Positions 7,200-15,401 of a stretch of DNA of 49,000 nucleotides are shown here, piece after piece; position 1 is the stretch's first letter; each line of letters starts with the position of its first letter. The position numbers and the translations under genes are program-made. Under the pieces are notes generated by a model, which did not search any database, was not told the DNA's origin, and saw nothing but the letters and a program-made list of their open reading frames with translations. This DNA comes from Bacillota bacterium (GTDB lineage: Bacteria; Bacillota; Desulfitobacteriia; Desulfitobacteriales; JAJXUE01), in NCBI GenBank assembly GCA_021783135.1, contig JAJXUE010000019.1, forward strand, positions 1 to 49,000, written 5' to 3'.

Positions 7200-8432
7200 A
7201 TGTTACACTTATCCTGGACTCCTGTGTATTGTTTCGCAATCCTGACAATTATATTTGTTGTCAGCGAGTACTTATCCGACAAAACAAAAGGTTATGTTTC
7301 ATTCCTCGTTTTTGCAACTGTTTTCTTTGCAATCGGCTATTGGACAAACATATTACCCAAAGACCTGGTCCAGCAAACCGGCATCACCGGAATTCTGGGC
7401 ATCCTCTTCGTCCCACTCGTGGTGGTGAACCTAGGAACTATAATTGATTTAAACAATCTTCTGAAAGAATGGAGGACAGTTATTATTTCGCTTGCTGGGT
7501 TGATAGGTGTCGCTATCGCCTGCTTCACGATCGGTACAGCCGTCTTTGGAAAAGTTTACGCTTATAGTGCAACGCCTCCCATTGCCGGAGGCATTGTGGC
7601 AGCCATCATCGTTTCCGATGCCGCAAATGCTTTTCACAGGCCGGAAATTGCCGCTTTTGCTATGATACTCATTGGTGTTCACAACATGATAGGCATCCCC
7701 CTGGCCACAGTTTGCCTCAAGAGCGACTTAAAGAAAAAATTTCTGAAAGGTGACTTTAGCTCTCCTGCCGTCACTGCTGCTTCCTCAGAGGAAAAGAAGA
7801 GTTTTCATATTCCGGATGTTAAAGTGTTCAAGGATGTACCCAAACATCTAGACACCCCGACCATGAACCTTGCAAAGTTAGGTATTGTGGCAGCTATTGC
7901 GCTTTTTGTGGCAAACCTTACAATTATTCCGGGCAGCAAACCAATCAACTATATCCTTGCTCCTACTATTGCCTATCTCATTTTTGGCCTGATTTTTACG
8001 AAAGTCAACTTTCTTTCGAAACAGTCTCTGGGCAAGGCCGGTAGTTTGGGTATTATGATGCTTGGTTTGATGACTTATGCGCCGACCAGTTTTGCACAGC
8101 TTTCACCCGCTAAGTTCGTCGATATGATCGTTCCTATAATCGGTCTCCCCGTAATAAGTTTAATCGGTATTGCCATTTTTTCTATCCTTGCTGGCAAATT
8201 TCTCAAATATTCACCCGCTGTTTCCTTGGCTATAGGCGCTACAGGTCTTTTGGGATATCCCAATACACAGCTTGTCGCTGAAGGTGCAGTTAGCTCTATG
8301 GATGCGACGGCGGATGAAAAGGAAAGGGCACTCGCCTATGTCCTGCCTAAGATGATCGTAGGTGGTTTTGTATCCGTTACTATCGCTTCCGTTATCCTTG
8401 CTTCTATCGTTGCGCCTATAATCTTCAGATAA
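7200..8432 (+). CDS. Multi-pass membrane protein, probable transporter (DUF3100-like)
   Basis: 410 residues, mostly hydrophobic, with about 10-12 predicted helices. A soluble loop (about residues 180-220) divides it into two halves. Conserved-looking membrane segments include TPPIAGGIVAAIIVSDAANAFHRPEIAAF and, near the end, GATGLLGYPNTQLVAEGA. The overall look matches the uncharacterised DUF3100 membrane proteins, which I recall as neighbours of peptidase-M20 amidohydrolases; this assignment is from memory of the family and not tested. It sits 106 bases before an M20 gene and behind a LysR gene, suggesting uptake of an amide or acyl-amino acid. Confidence 0.6.
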   Translation: MLHLSWTPVYCFAILTIIFVVSEYLSDKTKGYVSFLVFATVFFAIGYWTNILPKDLVQQTGITGILGILFVPLVVVNLGTIIDLNNLLKEWRTVIISLAGLIGVAIACFTIGTAVFGKVYAYSATPPIAGGIVAAIIVSDAANAFHRPEIAAFAMILIGVHNMIGIPLATVCLKSDLKKKFLKGDFSSPAVTAASSEEKKSFHIPDVKVFKDVPKHLDTPTMNLAKLGIVAAIALFVANLTIIPGSKPINYILAPTIAYLIFGLIFTKVNFLSKQSLGKAGSLGIMMLGLMTYAPTSFAQLSPAKFVDMIVPIIGLPVISLIGIAIFSILAGKFLKYSPAVSLAIGATGLLGYPNTQLVAEGAVSSMDATADEKERALAYVLPKMIVGGFVSVTIASVILASIVAPIIFR

Positions 8433-8483
8433 ATGTGAACATGTAAATCACAATAGATAAGGGTCTGTTTTTGTCAGGCTGCG

Positions 8484-8513
8484 GCGGTTTCAAATACGCG
8501 CTGCAGCTTTCTT
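8484..8513 (+). promoter_or_regulatory. Weak hairpin between the membrane protein and the amidohydrolase
   Basis: GCTGC and GCAGC plus an inner GCG/CGC pair form an imperfect stem ahead of TTTCTTT. It could be an attenuator that lowers expression of the second gene. The stem is not strong enough to call a terminator. Confidence 0.3.
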
Positions 8514-8538
8514 TAATCCAAACGGGGAGGGAAACACA

Positions 8539-9717
8539 ATGAATTTTAAAGATGAGGCTCAAAAGCTTCAGAAACTGCTAGTCCAATACCGTAGAGATTT
8601 CCACAGCGAGCCGGAACTGCCGTTAATGGAATATAATACCTGTGGAAAAATCAAACGTTTCCTTGCTGAGAACAATATAGAGATACTGCCTTCAGGGCAG
8701 GAAACCTCTGTAGTGGGTATAATCCGTGGGGCAAGGCCCGGCAAGACTATTGGCCTTCGTGCAGATATTGACGCCCTGCCTATTACTGAAGCTGTTGAAA
8801 GCCCATACAAGTCAAAGACAGAGGGGGTAATGCATGCCTGCGGACACGATGCCCATAGCGCTATGCTCATGGGGGCGGCTCTGCTGTTAAACAGTATGAA
8901 AAAGGATCTTAAAGGCTGCATTAAGCTCATATTTCAGGCCGCAGAGGAAATCGGCGTCGGCGCATTAAATCTTGTGAAGGCGGATGTTCTGGAAGGTGTC
9001 GACGCAGTAATGGGTTTTCATATAAACATGGATATAGAAACTGGCAAAGTAGGTTTTAAGTCAGGTTATTCCCAGGCCTCAGCCAGTACCTTGAAAATTG
9101 TTATTACAGGAGCCGGCGGACACGGAGCATTTCCTCACAAAACCAATGATCCCATTACGGCTGGTTGCTATCTTGTAACAGAGCTTCAAACAATAGTCAG
9201 CCGAATGCTCGATCCGGTCCAACCTGCAGTCATAACCATCGGTAGCTTTCAAGGAGGAACAAAGGAGAACATCATTCCCGAAAAAGTAGATATTTGCGGA
9301 ACCATCCGGACTTTCTCGAATGAGGTAAGCACATTAATCAGCACTAAGATTGCAGATGTCTGCAGGGCCACGGAGTTAGTTTTCGGCTGCAAATGTGAAT
9401 TTACGATTACGACTGGCTGCCCACCCGTATTTAACAACCCGCAATTTGTTAAAGAGTTTGCCAGGAGCGCATCGGTTGAAATTGTCAGTGAGGAAAATGT
9501 AATAGATATTGATATTCCAGCTATGGTAGGGGACGACATGGCCTTCTATCTTGAAAAAGTCCCGGGGGTGCTGGGAGCTTTAGGGGTAAGAAATGCAGCT
9601 AAAGGAATCACTGCGGGCAATCATACGGCACAGTTTGATTTAGACGAGGAGTCACTGTGGGTTGGTACTGCATGTCTTGCCCAGACAGCCTGGGATTTTC
9701 TCGCCGCTGCAAAATAA
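8539..9717 (+). CDS. M20 family amidohydrolase (N-acyl-amino-acid type)
   Basis: 392 residues, normal for the M20D/AMA group. Metal ligands are visible in HACGHDAHSAMLMG (with the preceding LRADIDALP), in FQAAEEIGVGAL and in the C-terminal GNHTAQFD. A central dimerisation segment includes ITGAGGHGAFPHKTNDP. These enzymes hydrolyse N-acyl or indole-acetyl amino acids or acetyl-diaminopimelate in the cytosol. The upstream membrane protein probably imports the substrate and the LysR protein probably senses it. ATG at 8539 follows GGGGAGGG. Confidence 0.88.
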   Translation: MNFKDEAQKLQKLLVQYRRDFHSEPELPLMEYNTCGKIKRFLAENNIEILPSGQETSVVGIIRGARPGKTIGLRADIDALPITEAVESPYKSKTEGVMHACGHDAHSAMLMGAALLLNSMKKDLKGCIKLIFQAAEEIGVGALNLVKADVLEGVDAVMGFHINMDIETGKVGFKSGYSQASASTLKIVITGAGGHGAFPHKTNDPITAGCYLVTELQTIVSRMLDPVQPAVITIGSFQGGTKENIIPEKVDICGTIRTFSNEVSTLISTKIADVCRATELVFGCKCEFTITTGCPPVFNNPQFVKEFARSASVEIVSEENVIDIDIPAMVGDDMAFYLEKVPGVLGALGVRNAAKGITAGNHTAQFDLDEESLWVGTACLAQTAWDFLAAAK

Positions 9718-9722
9718 TCAAT

Positions 9723-9941
9723 TTAAACACGCTTGGTCGGAGCGGTACTTACCGGGATTTTCGAATGCTCGAGGGAAGTCTTCCCGTCGGTAGGCCTTCC
9801 CAACGGCTTTACTCGACCCCACACACCGGGGAACACGTCTGTCCACCGAGTCCGACAGTACTCGGACACAATGCCGATTCCAAGTCCTATCATGTCAATT
9901 GTGCCCTTACTAAAGAAGGTCGCCGTGATGAAGCCTAACAG
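9723..9941 (-). pseudogene. Open minus-strand frame, possible C-terminal gene remnant
   Basis: On the minus strand the frame is open from 9941 to TAA at 9723-9725, about 72 codons. It begins with a hydrophobic segment (GFITATFFSKG, then DMIGLGIGIVSEYC) and goes on through RTRWTDVFPGVWGRV to a basic tail ending PTKRV. There is no start codon before an internal ATG at 9893, so it looks 5'-truncated. Base composition is GC-richer than its neighbours. The opposite strand is also open here, so the coding strand is uncertain. I do not recognise the family. Confidence 0.3.
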
Positions 9942-10019
9942 TTATAAACGAGGCTATTAGAATTGGAAGTTCCTTTTTTGATTGTCGCAATGTTTCAAAA
10001 AGGAATAGATTGGTAATTA

Positions 10020-10063
10020 AAAGGATATCCATTAGCTACGGTTGGAGTTAATGGATATCCTTT
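10020..10063. terminator. Perfect 15-bp hairpin, terminator-like
   Basis: AAAGGATATCCATTA (10020-10034) pairs perfectly with 10049-10063 around a 14-base loop; the CCTTT end gives a short T-run on each strand. It lies between the amidohydrolase gene and the nitroreductase remnant and could end transcripts from either side. Confidence 0.55.
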
Positions 10064-10094
10064 AGTATTTATAATTAGCAATATTAATTGTGGG

Positions 10095-10223
10095 TCAATA
10101 CTTTATATAGTTTACTACATCTTTATTCCTCGGTGGAGCAGAGGGATTCTCACCTTTTTTGTAGCCAAGGGCCAGAGAACAAATGTGACTATATCCTGCC
10201 AGTTGAATCAATTTGCAAATTGG
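10095..10223 (-). pseudogene. C-terminal fragment of a nitroreductase-family flavoprotein
   Basis: The minus strand from 10223 to TGA at 10095-10097 encodes 42 residues reading LIQLAGYSHICSLALGYKKGE followed by PPRNKDVVNYIKY. The ...LALGYKKGE...P.R.....V... pattern is typical of the last 40 residues of NfsA/NfsB-like nitroreductases, which end in the FMN phosphate-binding and C-terminal arm. A stop codon at 10224-10226 bounds the frame upstream, and no N-terminal part occurs in the next 300 bases, so the gene is a remnant. The upstream breakpoint coincides with the start of the dyad-rich region at 10230. Confidence 0.6.
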
Positions 10224-10238
10224 TCAGTATAATATGAA

Positions 10239-10277
10239 GAGGCGGTAACTCCTTTAGGGGTTGTCACCTCCTTTTTT
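10239..10277 (+). terminator. Hairpin with T6 tail
   Basis: GAGGCGGTAACTCC and GGGGTTGTCACCTCC form a stem with several G-U pairs around a TTTA loop, followed by six T (10272-10277). It is a good plus-strand terminator by form, although no complete plus-strand gene ends here. Confidence 0.55.
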
Positions 10278-10536
10278 ACGAGTTTTCCCCGGAACGTTCG
10301 GGGGATGCTAGTATGCTTGTGGTAATCCAGGGACTTACGGTTGTTGGTATGCTAGATTCAAAGAAGTGAGTCGGAATACACTTATAAATTCCGGTATGTT
10401 ACTCACCCCCTCGTGGTAAGAGGTCGTTAAAATGGTGGTATATACCTTCTGATGGGACGGAAGAATAACAAGGAAAATTCCATAAATATGGCATTGCTCA
10501 TAGGTGGTAAATAGTGGAAGGATGAGAAGTAAAGAT
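10278..10536 (+). other. Non-coding region rich in dyad symmetry upstream of the NodB-like gene
   Basis: About 260 bases without a convincing gene but with several dyads: CCCCGGAAC/GTTCGGGG at about 10287-10303; a nested stem GTGAGT-CGGAAT...ATTCCG...ACTCAC at about 10366-10406; the palindrome GGTATATACC at about 10436; and CTTC/GAAG at about 10447-10464. ATGCTAG occurs twice (about 10305 and 10350). It could be a structured leader RNA of the downstream gene, a small RNA or the end of a mobile element. I cannot match it to a known riboswitch. Confidence 0.35.
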
Positions 10537-11592
10537 ATGAATAACCGGAGTTTCTTGAAAAAATTTTTCTGTAACCCATATATTAAATGTTCTCTATTGA
10601 GGATTGTTCTTTTAGTCATTGCCACTGCCATTTCTTTAAAAGTTTTATTTTTTACAAACAATACCAATGCTGGATGTAGTGAGCCCAGCCCATCAACTAA
10701 GCAGTCTATGAATAACCAGAGTTTTAATCTTTATATATATACAGATCTAGTGCAAGGAATTCCAATATACATTAATAGTGATTATATCGAAAAATCACCT
10801 ATTTTTAAGCAAGTGTTTGCCGGGAAATATGTAATTATAGCCAAGCCGATCAACCATATCGGATCAATTCGTTATTTAACCCTTAAATCAGGTGATGAGA
10901 AGGATCAAAAGATTATTTTGCCGGTAGATCGACATAGTTACCAGGAATTTCTGGATGAAATAGTGCGTTTGGGTTATCAGACCATAAGGGTCATGGGTTA
11001 TTATAATCATGTTCAGATTACTAAAAAGATCATTGTTATGAGGCATGACGTTGACGTATCAGCGGAAGTCGCCTTGAAAATGGCCGAAGAGGAGCATGCG
11101 AGAGGGATTAAAAGTACGTACTATTTTCGTTGGAGCACGGCTGACACAAGAGTAATTAAGGCTTTACAGGCGATGGGTTTTGAAGTAGGCTTACACTATG
11201 AGACACTGGCTACTTATGCCAAGGAGTATCATCTGAAATCCGCACAAGAGATCACTCCCACTGTTAAAAAGGAATTAAGACGACGTTTGAAATCAGAAAT
11301 AAGAGAATTCAAGCAGCGCTTTGGAGAGATATATACCATATCATCCCATGGTGCGGAAGAAAATATTAAGCTAGGAGTAAGTAACTATGAAGCTATTATG
11401 GAGGGGCAAGATCCACACAACTATGGTATTCTGGGGACGGCCTATGGACCAATAACCAAACAATTTACTTATATGAGTGAAAGCGATGGTCTCTGGGATC
11501 CATTTCCCTATCCTAAACTTGAGAATGGTGATGGGCCTTTTTATATTCTCACTCATCCTATCCATTGGACTACAAGTTTCAATGGAATATAA
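10537..11592 (+). CDS. Membrane-anchored polysaccharide deacetylase-like (NodB fold) protein
   Basis: About 350 residues. An N-terminal signal anchor (CSLLRIVLLVIATAISLKVLFF) places the rest outside. After a 100-residue spacer, the NodB-like barrel starts at IVMRHDVDVSAEVAL, with the metal/catalytic Asp pair, then STYYFRW and a His-containing VGLHYETLATY. Late segments ISSHG and ILTHPIHW supply further metal-binding His. It probably deacetylates or hydrolyses an envelope polysaccharide, though some proteins of this type are inactive. I chose ATG at 10537 (GAGAAG seven bases upstream) over in-frame starts at 10504 and 10522, which lack spacing from a ribosome site. Confidence 0.75.
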   Translation: MNNRSFLKKFFCNPYIKCSLLRIVLLVIATAISLKVLFFTNNTNAGCSEPSPSTKQSMNNQSFNLYIYTDLVQGIPIYINSDYIEKSPIFKQVFAGKYVIIAKPINHIGSIRYLTLKSGDEKDQKIILPVDRHSYQEFLDEIVRLGYQTIRVMGYYNHVQITKKIIVMRHDVDVSAEVALKMAEEEHARGIKSTYYFRWSTADTRVIKALQAMGFEVGLHYETLATYAKEYHLKSAQEITPTVKKELRRRLKSEIREFKQRFGEIYTISSHGAEENIKLGVSNYEAIMEGQDPHNYGILGTAYGPITKQFTYMSESDGLWDPFPYPKLENGDGPFYILTHPIHWTTSFNGI

Positions 11593-11712
11593 TCTAAATT
11601 CCGGAATCAACAACATCTTTTTGTATTTCCAAACTACTTTGCAAAATTAACAAGATATATGAAGAATGTTTATGAACGGGGCATCAATATTAAAGTGGAG
11701 GTAAAGGCAGAG

Positions 11713-12081
11713 ATGTGGGAGGATTTTAAGAAATTTGCAATCAAAGGGAATGTTGTAGATTTAGCAATCGGTGTAGTTATCGGGGGTGCTTTTGGTAAAA
11801 TTGTAACATCCCTGGTGAATGATATTATCATGCCAATTATTGGCCTGCTTTTGGGTGGGATTAATTTCTCAGGATTACAATTTCAAATCGGTAGCGCTAG
11901 CGTCAGATACGGTTCCTTTATTCAGAATATCTTGGACTTTCTTATCGTCGCCTATTCCATCTTTATGTTCATTTGGTTGATTAGCAAACTAAAGAAAAAG
12001 GAGAAAGATGAACATATTTCCACTCCCAGTCGCGAAGAAGTCTTGCTTACCGAAATCCGTGACCTATTGAAGGGGCGTTGA
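11713..12081 (+). CDS. mscL: Large-conductance mechanosensitive channel MscL
   Basis: 122 residues starting [21 protein letters not shown], the amphipathic N-terminal helix and first transmembrane pore helix of MscL ([12 protein letters not shown] with small residues facing the pore). The second helix is [18 protein letters not shown], followed by a charged cytoplasmic bundle KLKKKEKDE...[12 protein letters not shown]. It opens as a pentameric safety valve on hypo-osmotic shock. GGAGG lies 11 bases before ATG 11713; the frame is also open back to 11659 but the extra residues do not fit the family. Confidence 0.93.
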   Translation: MWEDFKKFAIKGNVVDLAIGVVIGGAFGKIVTSLVNDIIMPIIGLLLGGINFSGLQFQIGSASVRYGSFIQNILDFLIVAYSIFMFIWLISKLKKKEKDEHISTPSREEVLLTEIRDLLKGR

Positions 12082-12121
12082 TTGTAACTGATGAAGCAGC
12101 CGTTTGATAAACCACAGAGTT

Positions 12122-12823
12122 TTAGTTTGGTGGCGATTTATGGCGCAGGCTGAGAAGCTTGCGCCATAGCCATTTACCAGGCAATTTTTCTTGGATTTTA
12201 TCTACTTCCGGTAGAGTGACATGGGGGCTTCCGGGTTTAAGAATATAGGAGTAGCCGGTGACCATCGCCTGCAGATTAGCCATGTTCTCTGTGAACGCGA
12301 GATAGATGTGTAACGGTACAGTGAGAGTGAGCGCGAAGGCTCCGAATAAGGTAATCCAGGCTAGATGATGTACCCCGCCCAGCACGCGGGCAAACGGTAA
12401 AAAGTAGCTTTCCTTGTACGCTAAGGCGCCGGAAATGTTGGCTAGGGACAGGACAATGTACCAGCCGGTATAAAATAGGCGTTGGCCGGCATTATACTTG
12501 CGTACTGGAGGTTTATCCGCACGCAAAAACAGGTAGTATTGGAATAATGCCGCCAGTTCGGTAAAGTCTTGCCAGGTAAAAACTATACTTTGGTAATCTT
12601 GGTGAACCCAGGCGTAGTAAGCGCGGCTCATCAGTAAGTAGCTGAGGAGGAACCCACAAAAGACATGTACTGTGAACATGTGGCCAAAGTTAATTTGGAC
12701 AAAGGACAAGGGGTGATGGATGTACCACCCGGTTGGAACTATTATGCCGATTAATAAGACCAGGACCCAATGATAAATGCGCAGGTACGTTGAATTGCGC
12801 CGTGTCAGGTGGTACAAGGTCAA
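12122..12823 (-). CDS. Cytochrome b subunit of a membrane-bound [NiFe] hydrogenase
   Basis: 233 residues with four membrane helices. Candidate haem-ligand His residues are in YHWVLVLLIG, GHMFTVHVFCG and GGVHHLAW / LHIYLAF. This is the HyaC/HupC-type di-haem cytochrome b that takes electrons from the hydrogenase small subunit and passes them to quinone in the membrane. It begins 7 bases after the stop of the large-subunit gene and is the last gene of the three-gene hydrogenase unit. The C-terminal 30 residues are a basic cytoplasmic tail. Confidence 0.88.
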   Translation of the reverse strand: MTLYHLTRRNSTYLRIYHWVLVLLIGIIVPTGWYIHHPLSFVQINFGHMFTVHVFCGFLLSYLLMSRAYYAWVHQDYQSIVFTWQDFTELAALFQYYLFLRADKPPVRKYNAGQRLFYTGWYIVLSLANISGALAYKESYFLPFARVLGGVHHLAWITLFGAFALTLTVPLHIYLAFTENMANLQAMVTGYSYILKPGSPHVTLPEVDKIQEKLPGKWLWRKLLSLRHKSPPN

Positions 12824-12830
12824 TACCCTC

Positions 12831-14231
12831 CTAGCAAATGCGGTGTTGAGTGACAGTGCCGTCCGATTCTATCAGATGGGCCGAACAGGAAAAACAGGGG
12901 TCATAGGAACGCACAATCCGGCCTATTTCAGTATAGTCCTGCTTGTCCCCGACCACAGTCCCGACGATGGATTGATCGACCGGACCACGGTTGCCGGCTG
13001 CGTCAGGCGGTGAGAAGAGCCAGGCTGTAGGGGTAATAATTTGATAAGCAGCGATTTTTTTATCTACAATGCTTACCCAATGCCCCAACGTGCCCCGCAT
13101 GGCCTCGCTAAGACCTATGCCGGTGCCGGTGGCGCAGATTTCAAATGGGGTGTAGGTCATCTGACCGGGAACTAACTGTTGTAACCATTCCTGCATCCAG
13201 GTTGCAATTTTTTGGGTCTCAAGCACCCTGGCCACAATCCTGTCCATAACCGAGCTCCCATTGCGATATTCGCCACTAATCCATTGCCGTCCCAGTGGTC
13301 CCATTTCCACCGCTAGGTTGGCATAGCGGGGAGCCTTGAGCCACGTATATGCTCCGGCTTTTTGTTTGTCCGGTTTACTTGTGGCGGATGTAGGCTTTGC
13401 TTGGGTGGGACCACTGAACCAACTGTGGGAAATATCTTCAGTGATTAAGGCTGGGTCGAAAGGGTGCAAGGCGCCATTAAGCCAAACACCAGGGGGATAG
13501 TGGCATGTGGCATGATCTAGTTGCGGAAACATGCCGCAGGAAATAAAGTTGCCGGTGCTGCGGCCTATTGCAAAGTAGTCGTTATAGCGTTTGGCAAGTA
13601 GTTCAACGTCCGGCAGCATATAGTTATTAATGAAATCAAGGATCTGTTGGAGGATACCACGAAAACGGTTGTTGCGGTCGGCGTCCGGCGGCATTGAGGT
13701 GCCACCCACGATAATACCGTGTTGGTGCGGGGCTTTACCGCCGTAAATTGCCAGAAGGTGATGTGCGAGACGACTCATCTCTGCTCCCTGCCAAAAATTC
13801 TGCACGAATCGGGCATTTTCACTTGGACTCAGACGTCTGTCATAGGTGGTTCGCGGGGCAAACGGCGCTAGTGCCGGCGAGATAAAATAATCGGGCAGAC
13901 ACAATTGGTAAAATTGACGTAGGTGGTTCTGCAGTACGTCGGCCCCGAAAATAAGGTTGCGCAGCAGGATGGCATTAGGGGTGAGCGGAATTTTGCAGGC
14001 GTCCTCCACTGCTAGTGTTGCTGCGATGCCATGCGCAGTGGAGCAAATGCCACAGATGCGTTGAGTTAGATAAGCCGCATCCCTAGGGTCTCGCCCCTCT
14101 AACATTAACTCAAAGCCGCGAAACAAAGTGCCGCTGGAACGGCAGCCTTTAACAGTTTTGTCGCTAAAATCAATCTCCAATTTTAAAGGCTGGTGAATTC
14201 GTGTCAAGGGTAAGATTACCTGAGTTTCCAA
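12831..14231 (-). CDS. [NiFe] hydrogenase large subunit (group 1, uptake type)
   Basis: About 466 residues. It has both Ni-binding motifs: RICGICSTAH near the N-terminus (RxCGxCxxxH) and DPCFSCSAH at the C-terminus (DPCxxCxxH). The DPCxxCxxH motif is followed by a 14-residue tail that a maturation endopeptidase would remove after the His. The two Cys pairs hold the Ni-Fe(CN)2CO site that splits H2. I chose TTG at 14231 (AAGGAG 11 bases upstream); a GTG at 14243 lies directly against that ribosome site. It follows the small-subunit gene by about 27 bases. No endopeptidase gene is adjacent, which is unusual for a hydrogenase operon. Confidence 0.92.
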   Translation of the reverse strand: METQVILPLTRIHQPLKLEIDFSDKTVKGCRSSGTLFRGFELMLEGRDPRDAAYLTQRICGICSTAHGIAATLAVEDACKIPLTPNAILLRNLIFGADVLQNHLRQFYQLCLPDYFISPALAPFAPRTTYDRRLSPSENARFVQNFWQGAEMSRLAHHLLAIYGGKAPHQHGIIVGGTSMPPDADRNNRFRGILQQILDFINNYMLPDVELLAKRYNDYFAIGRSTGNFISCGMFPQLDHATCHYPPGVWLNGALHPFDPALITEDISHSWFSGPTQAKPTSATSKPDKQKAGAYTWLKAPRYANLAVEMGPLGRQWISGEYRNGSSVMDRIVARVLETQKIATWMQEWLQQLVPGQMTYTPFEICATGTGIGLSEAMRGTLGHWVSIVDKKIAAYQIITPTAWLFSPPDAAGNRGPVDQSIVGTVVGDKQDYTEIGRIVRSYDPCFSCSAHLIESDGTVTQHRIC

Positions 14232-14258
14232 GTTGGCAAACACTCCTTTAGTGTTAGG

Positions 14259-15401
14259 TTATGGTCGTAAGCTGCGTCGCACGCGAGACGGTCTCTTTTT
14301 ATGTCGTCGGACAGTTTCCTCCGGCGCTTGAATGCTTTGTTGTTGAGCCAGTGAACGCGGTGCCGGGGGGTTAAGTGGCAGGGTGGTTTCGACCAAATTC
14401 TTGCGCAGACGTCGACTTAACACATTAGCCCCCAGATGCACTCCGATACCACCGAGGCTGGCGACGCCAATCCCTAAGGCAGCCGTGTCCATTGAAGTAG
14501 TAAAACCGGGGAGCTTGACGTCAGGATAGCGCTGAAAAAAGGGCATGGCGACCTCGGGAAACCCCGGCTCAACACAACCGATGCAGGGTGTGTTGCACCC
14601 TACGGGCCAGTTATCTGTATTGTTCCATTCTCGGTTCGGGCAGTCCGCATAGGTGCGCGGCCCACGGCAACCTACTGCATACATACACCAAGGTTCACCT
14701 GGGTGCTGCGCAAAGATCCCATGCTCGAAATAGGTGCGCCTTTGGCATTGGTCGTGGATCAACCGGCCGTAAAATAGTTTTGGCCGGTTATATGTATCAA
14801 GCTCCGGTATCCCGTAGTTGATTAAGTGGTAAAGCGTACCGATAAACCAGTCCGGGTGACAGGGACAACCGGGGGTATTAATTACAAGGCGATCAAGCAC
14901 TGCCTGTACTCCGACGGAGTGTGAGGGATTGGGCTTAGTTGCGGAGGGGCCGCCAAAGGAGGCGCAGGTTCCGATGGCGACAATGTGTTTGGCTTGGGAG
15001 GCTAGTTCGTGCAATAAATTTACGCCGGTTAGCAGTGCACCGTCGCTATAGCCGGCATAATCCCAAGTACCACCGTCCGCAAGCATTACGGAGCCTTCTA
15101 CTACCAGGATGAATTCACCGCTGTTTTCCTGCGCTGTGCGGCGCAACACCGATAAGGCCCGCTCACCTTCCACATTCATAAGCAGCCAATGATAGCGTAA
15201 ATCGATGACATTATGCAACAAGTCCTTTAGGTTAGGGCTGAGCGAGTTGTCAAGCGAGATGCTGTCACCCGTGCAGGAACCTAGTTCAACCCATAGTACT
15301 ATGGGGCGCTTGGTCGTCTGCGCCGCAATGCCGGAGTGCAGGTCCAACAGCAATACTTCAGCCAAGCTGACGCTAAGAGCTGACTTTACACACAAATCCA
15401 A
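14259..15401 (-). CDS. [NiFe] hydrogenase small subunit with altered proximal-cluster ligands
   Basis: About 380 residues from TTG 15401. Fe-S ligands by position: proximal C43, D46 (usually Cys), C146 (GTCASFGG) and C179 in PGCPCHPDW, with an extra C181; distal H216, C219, C239, C245; medial C254, C273, C276. The CTGD motif replaces CxGC. A membrane anchor (about 305-327) is followed by a basic tail of about 50 residues. Upstream of 15401 the same frame reads FTRRRFLDLCVKSALSVSLAE, a twin-arginine signal, so translation must begin before 15411. The only in-frame codons there are non-standard (ATA at 15420-15422 after AGGTGGTGG). The true start is unresolved. Confidence 0.9.
   Translation of the reverse strand: MDLCVKSALSVSLAEVLLLDLHSGIAAQTTKRPIVLWVELGSCTGDSISLDNSLSPNLKDLLHNVIDLRYHWLLMNVEGERALSVLRRTAQENSGEFILVVEGSVMLADGGTWDYAGYSDGALLTGVNLLHELASQAKHIVAIGTCASFGGPSATKPNPSHSVGVQAVLDRLVINTPGCPCHPDWFIGTLYHLINYGIPELDTYNRPKLFYGRLIHDQCQRRTYFEHGIFAQHPGEPWCMYAVGCRGPRTYADCPNREWNNTDNWPVGCNTPCIGCVEPGFPEVAMPFFQRYPDVKLPGFTTSMDTAALGIGVASLGGIGVHLGANVLSRRLRKNLVETTLPLNPPAPRSLAQQQSIQAPEETVRRHKKRPSRVRRSLRP

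Noticed and set aside
9733-9960. Plus-strand 75-codon frame after the amidohydrolase
   Set aside because: The composition is unlike a protein, there is no ribosome site, and the opposite strand is more protein-like.
10335-10667. Minus-strand 110-codon frame over the dyad region and the NodB gene start
   Set aside because: It overlaps the signal anchor of a recognisable gene on the other strand and has no family features.
12097-12124. Terminator at the end of the hydrogenase unit
   Set aside because: Only a 4-bp ACCA/TGGT pairing was found, too weak to call.
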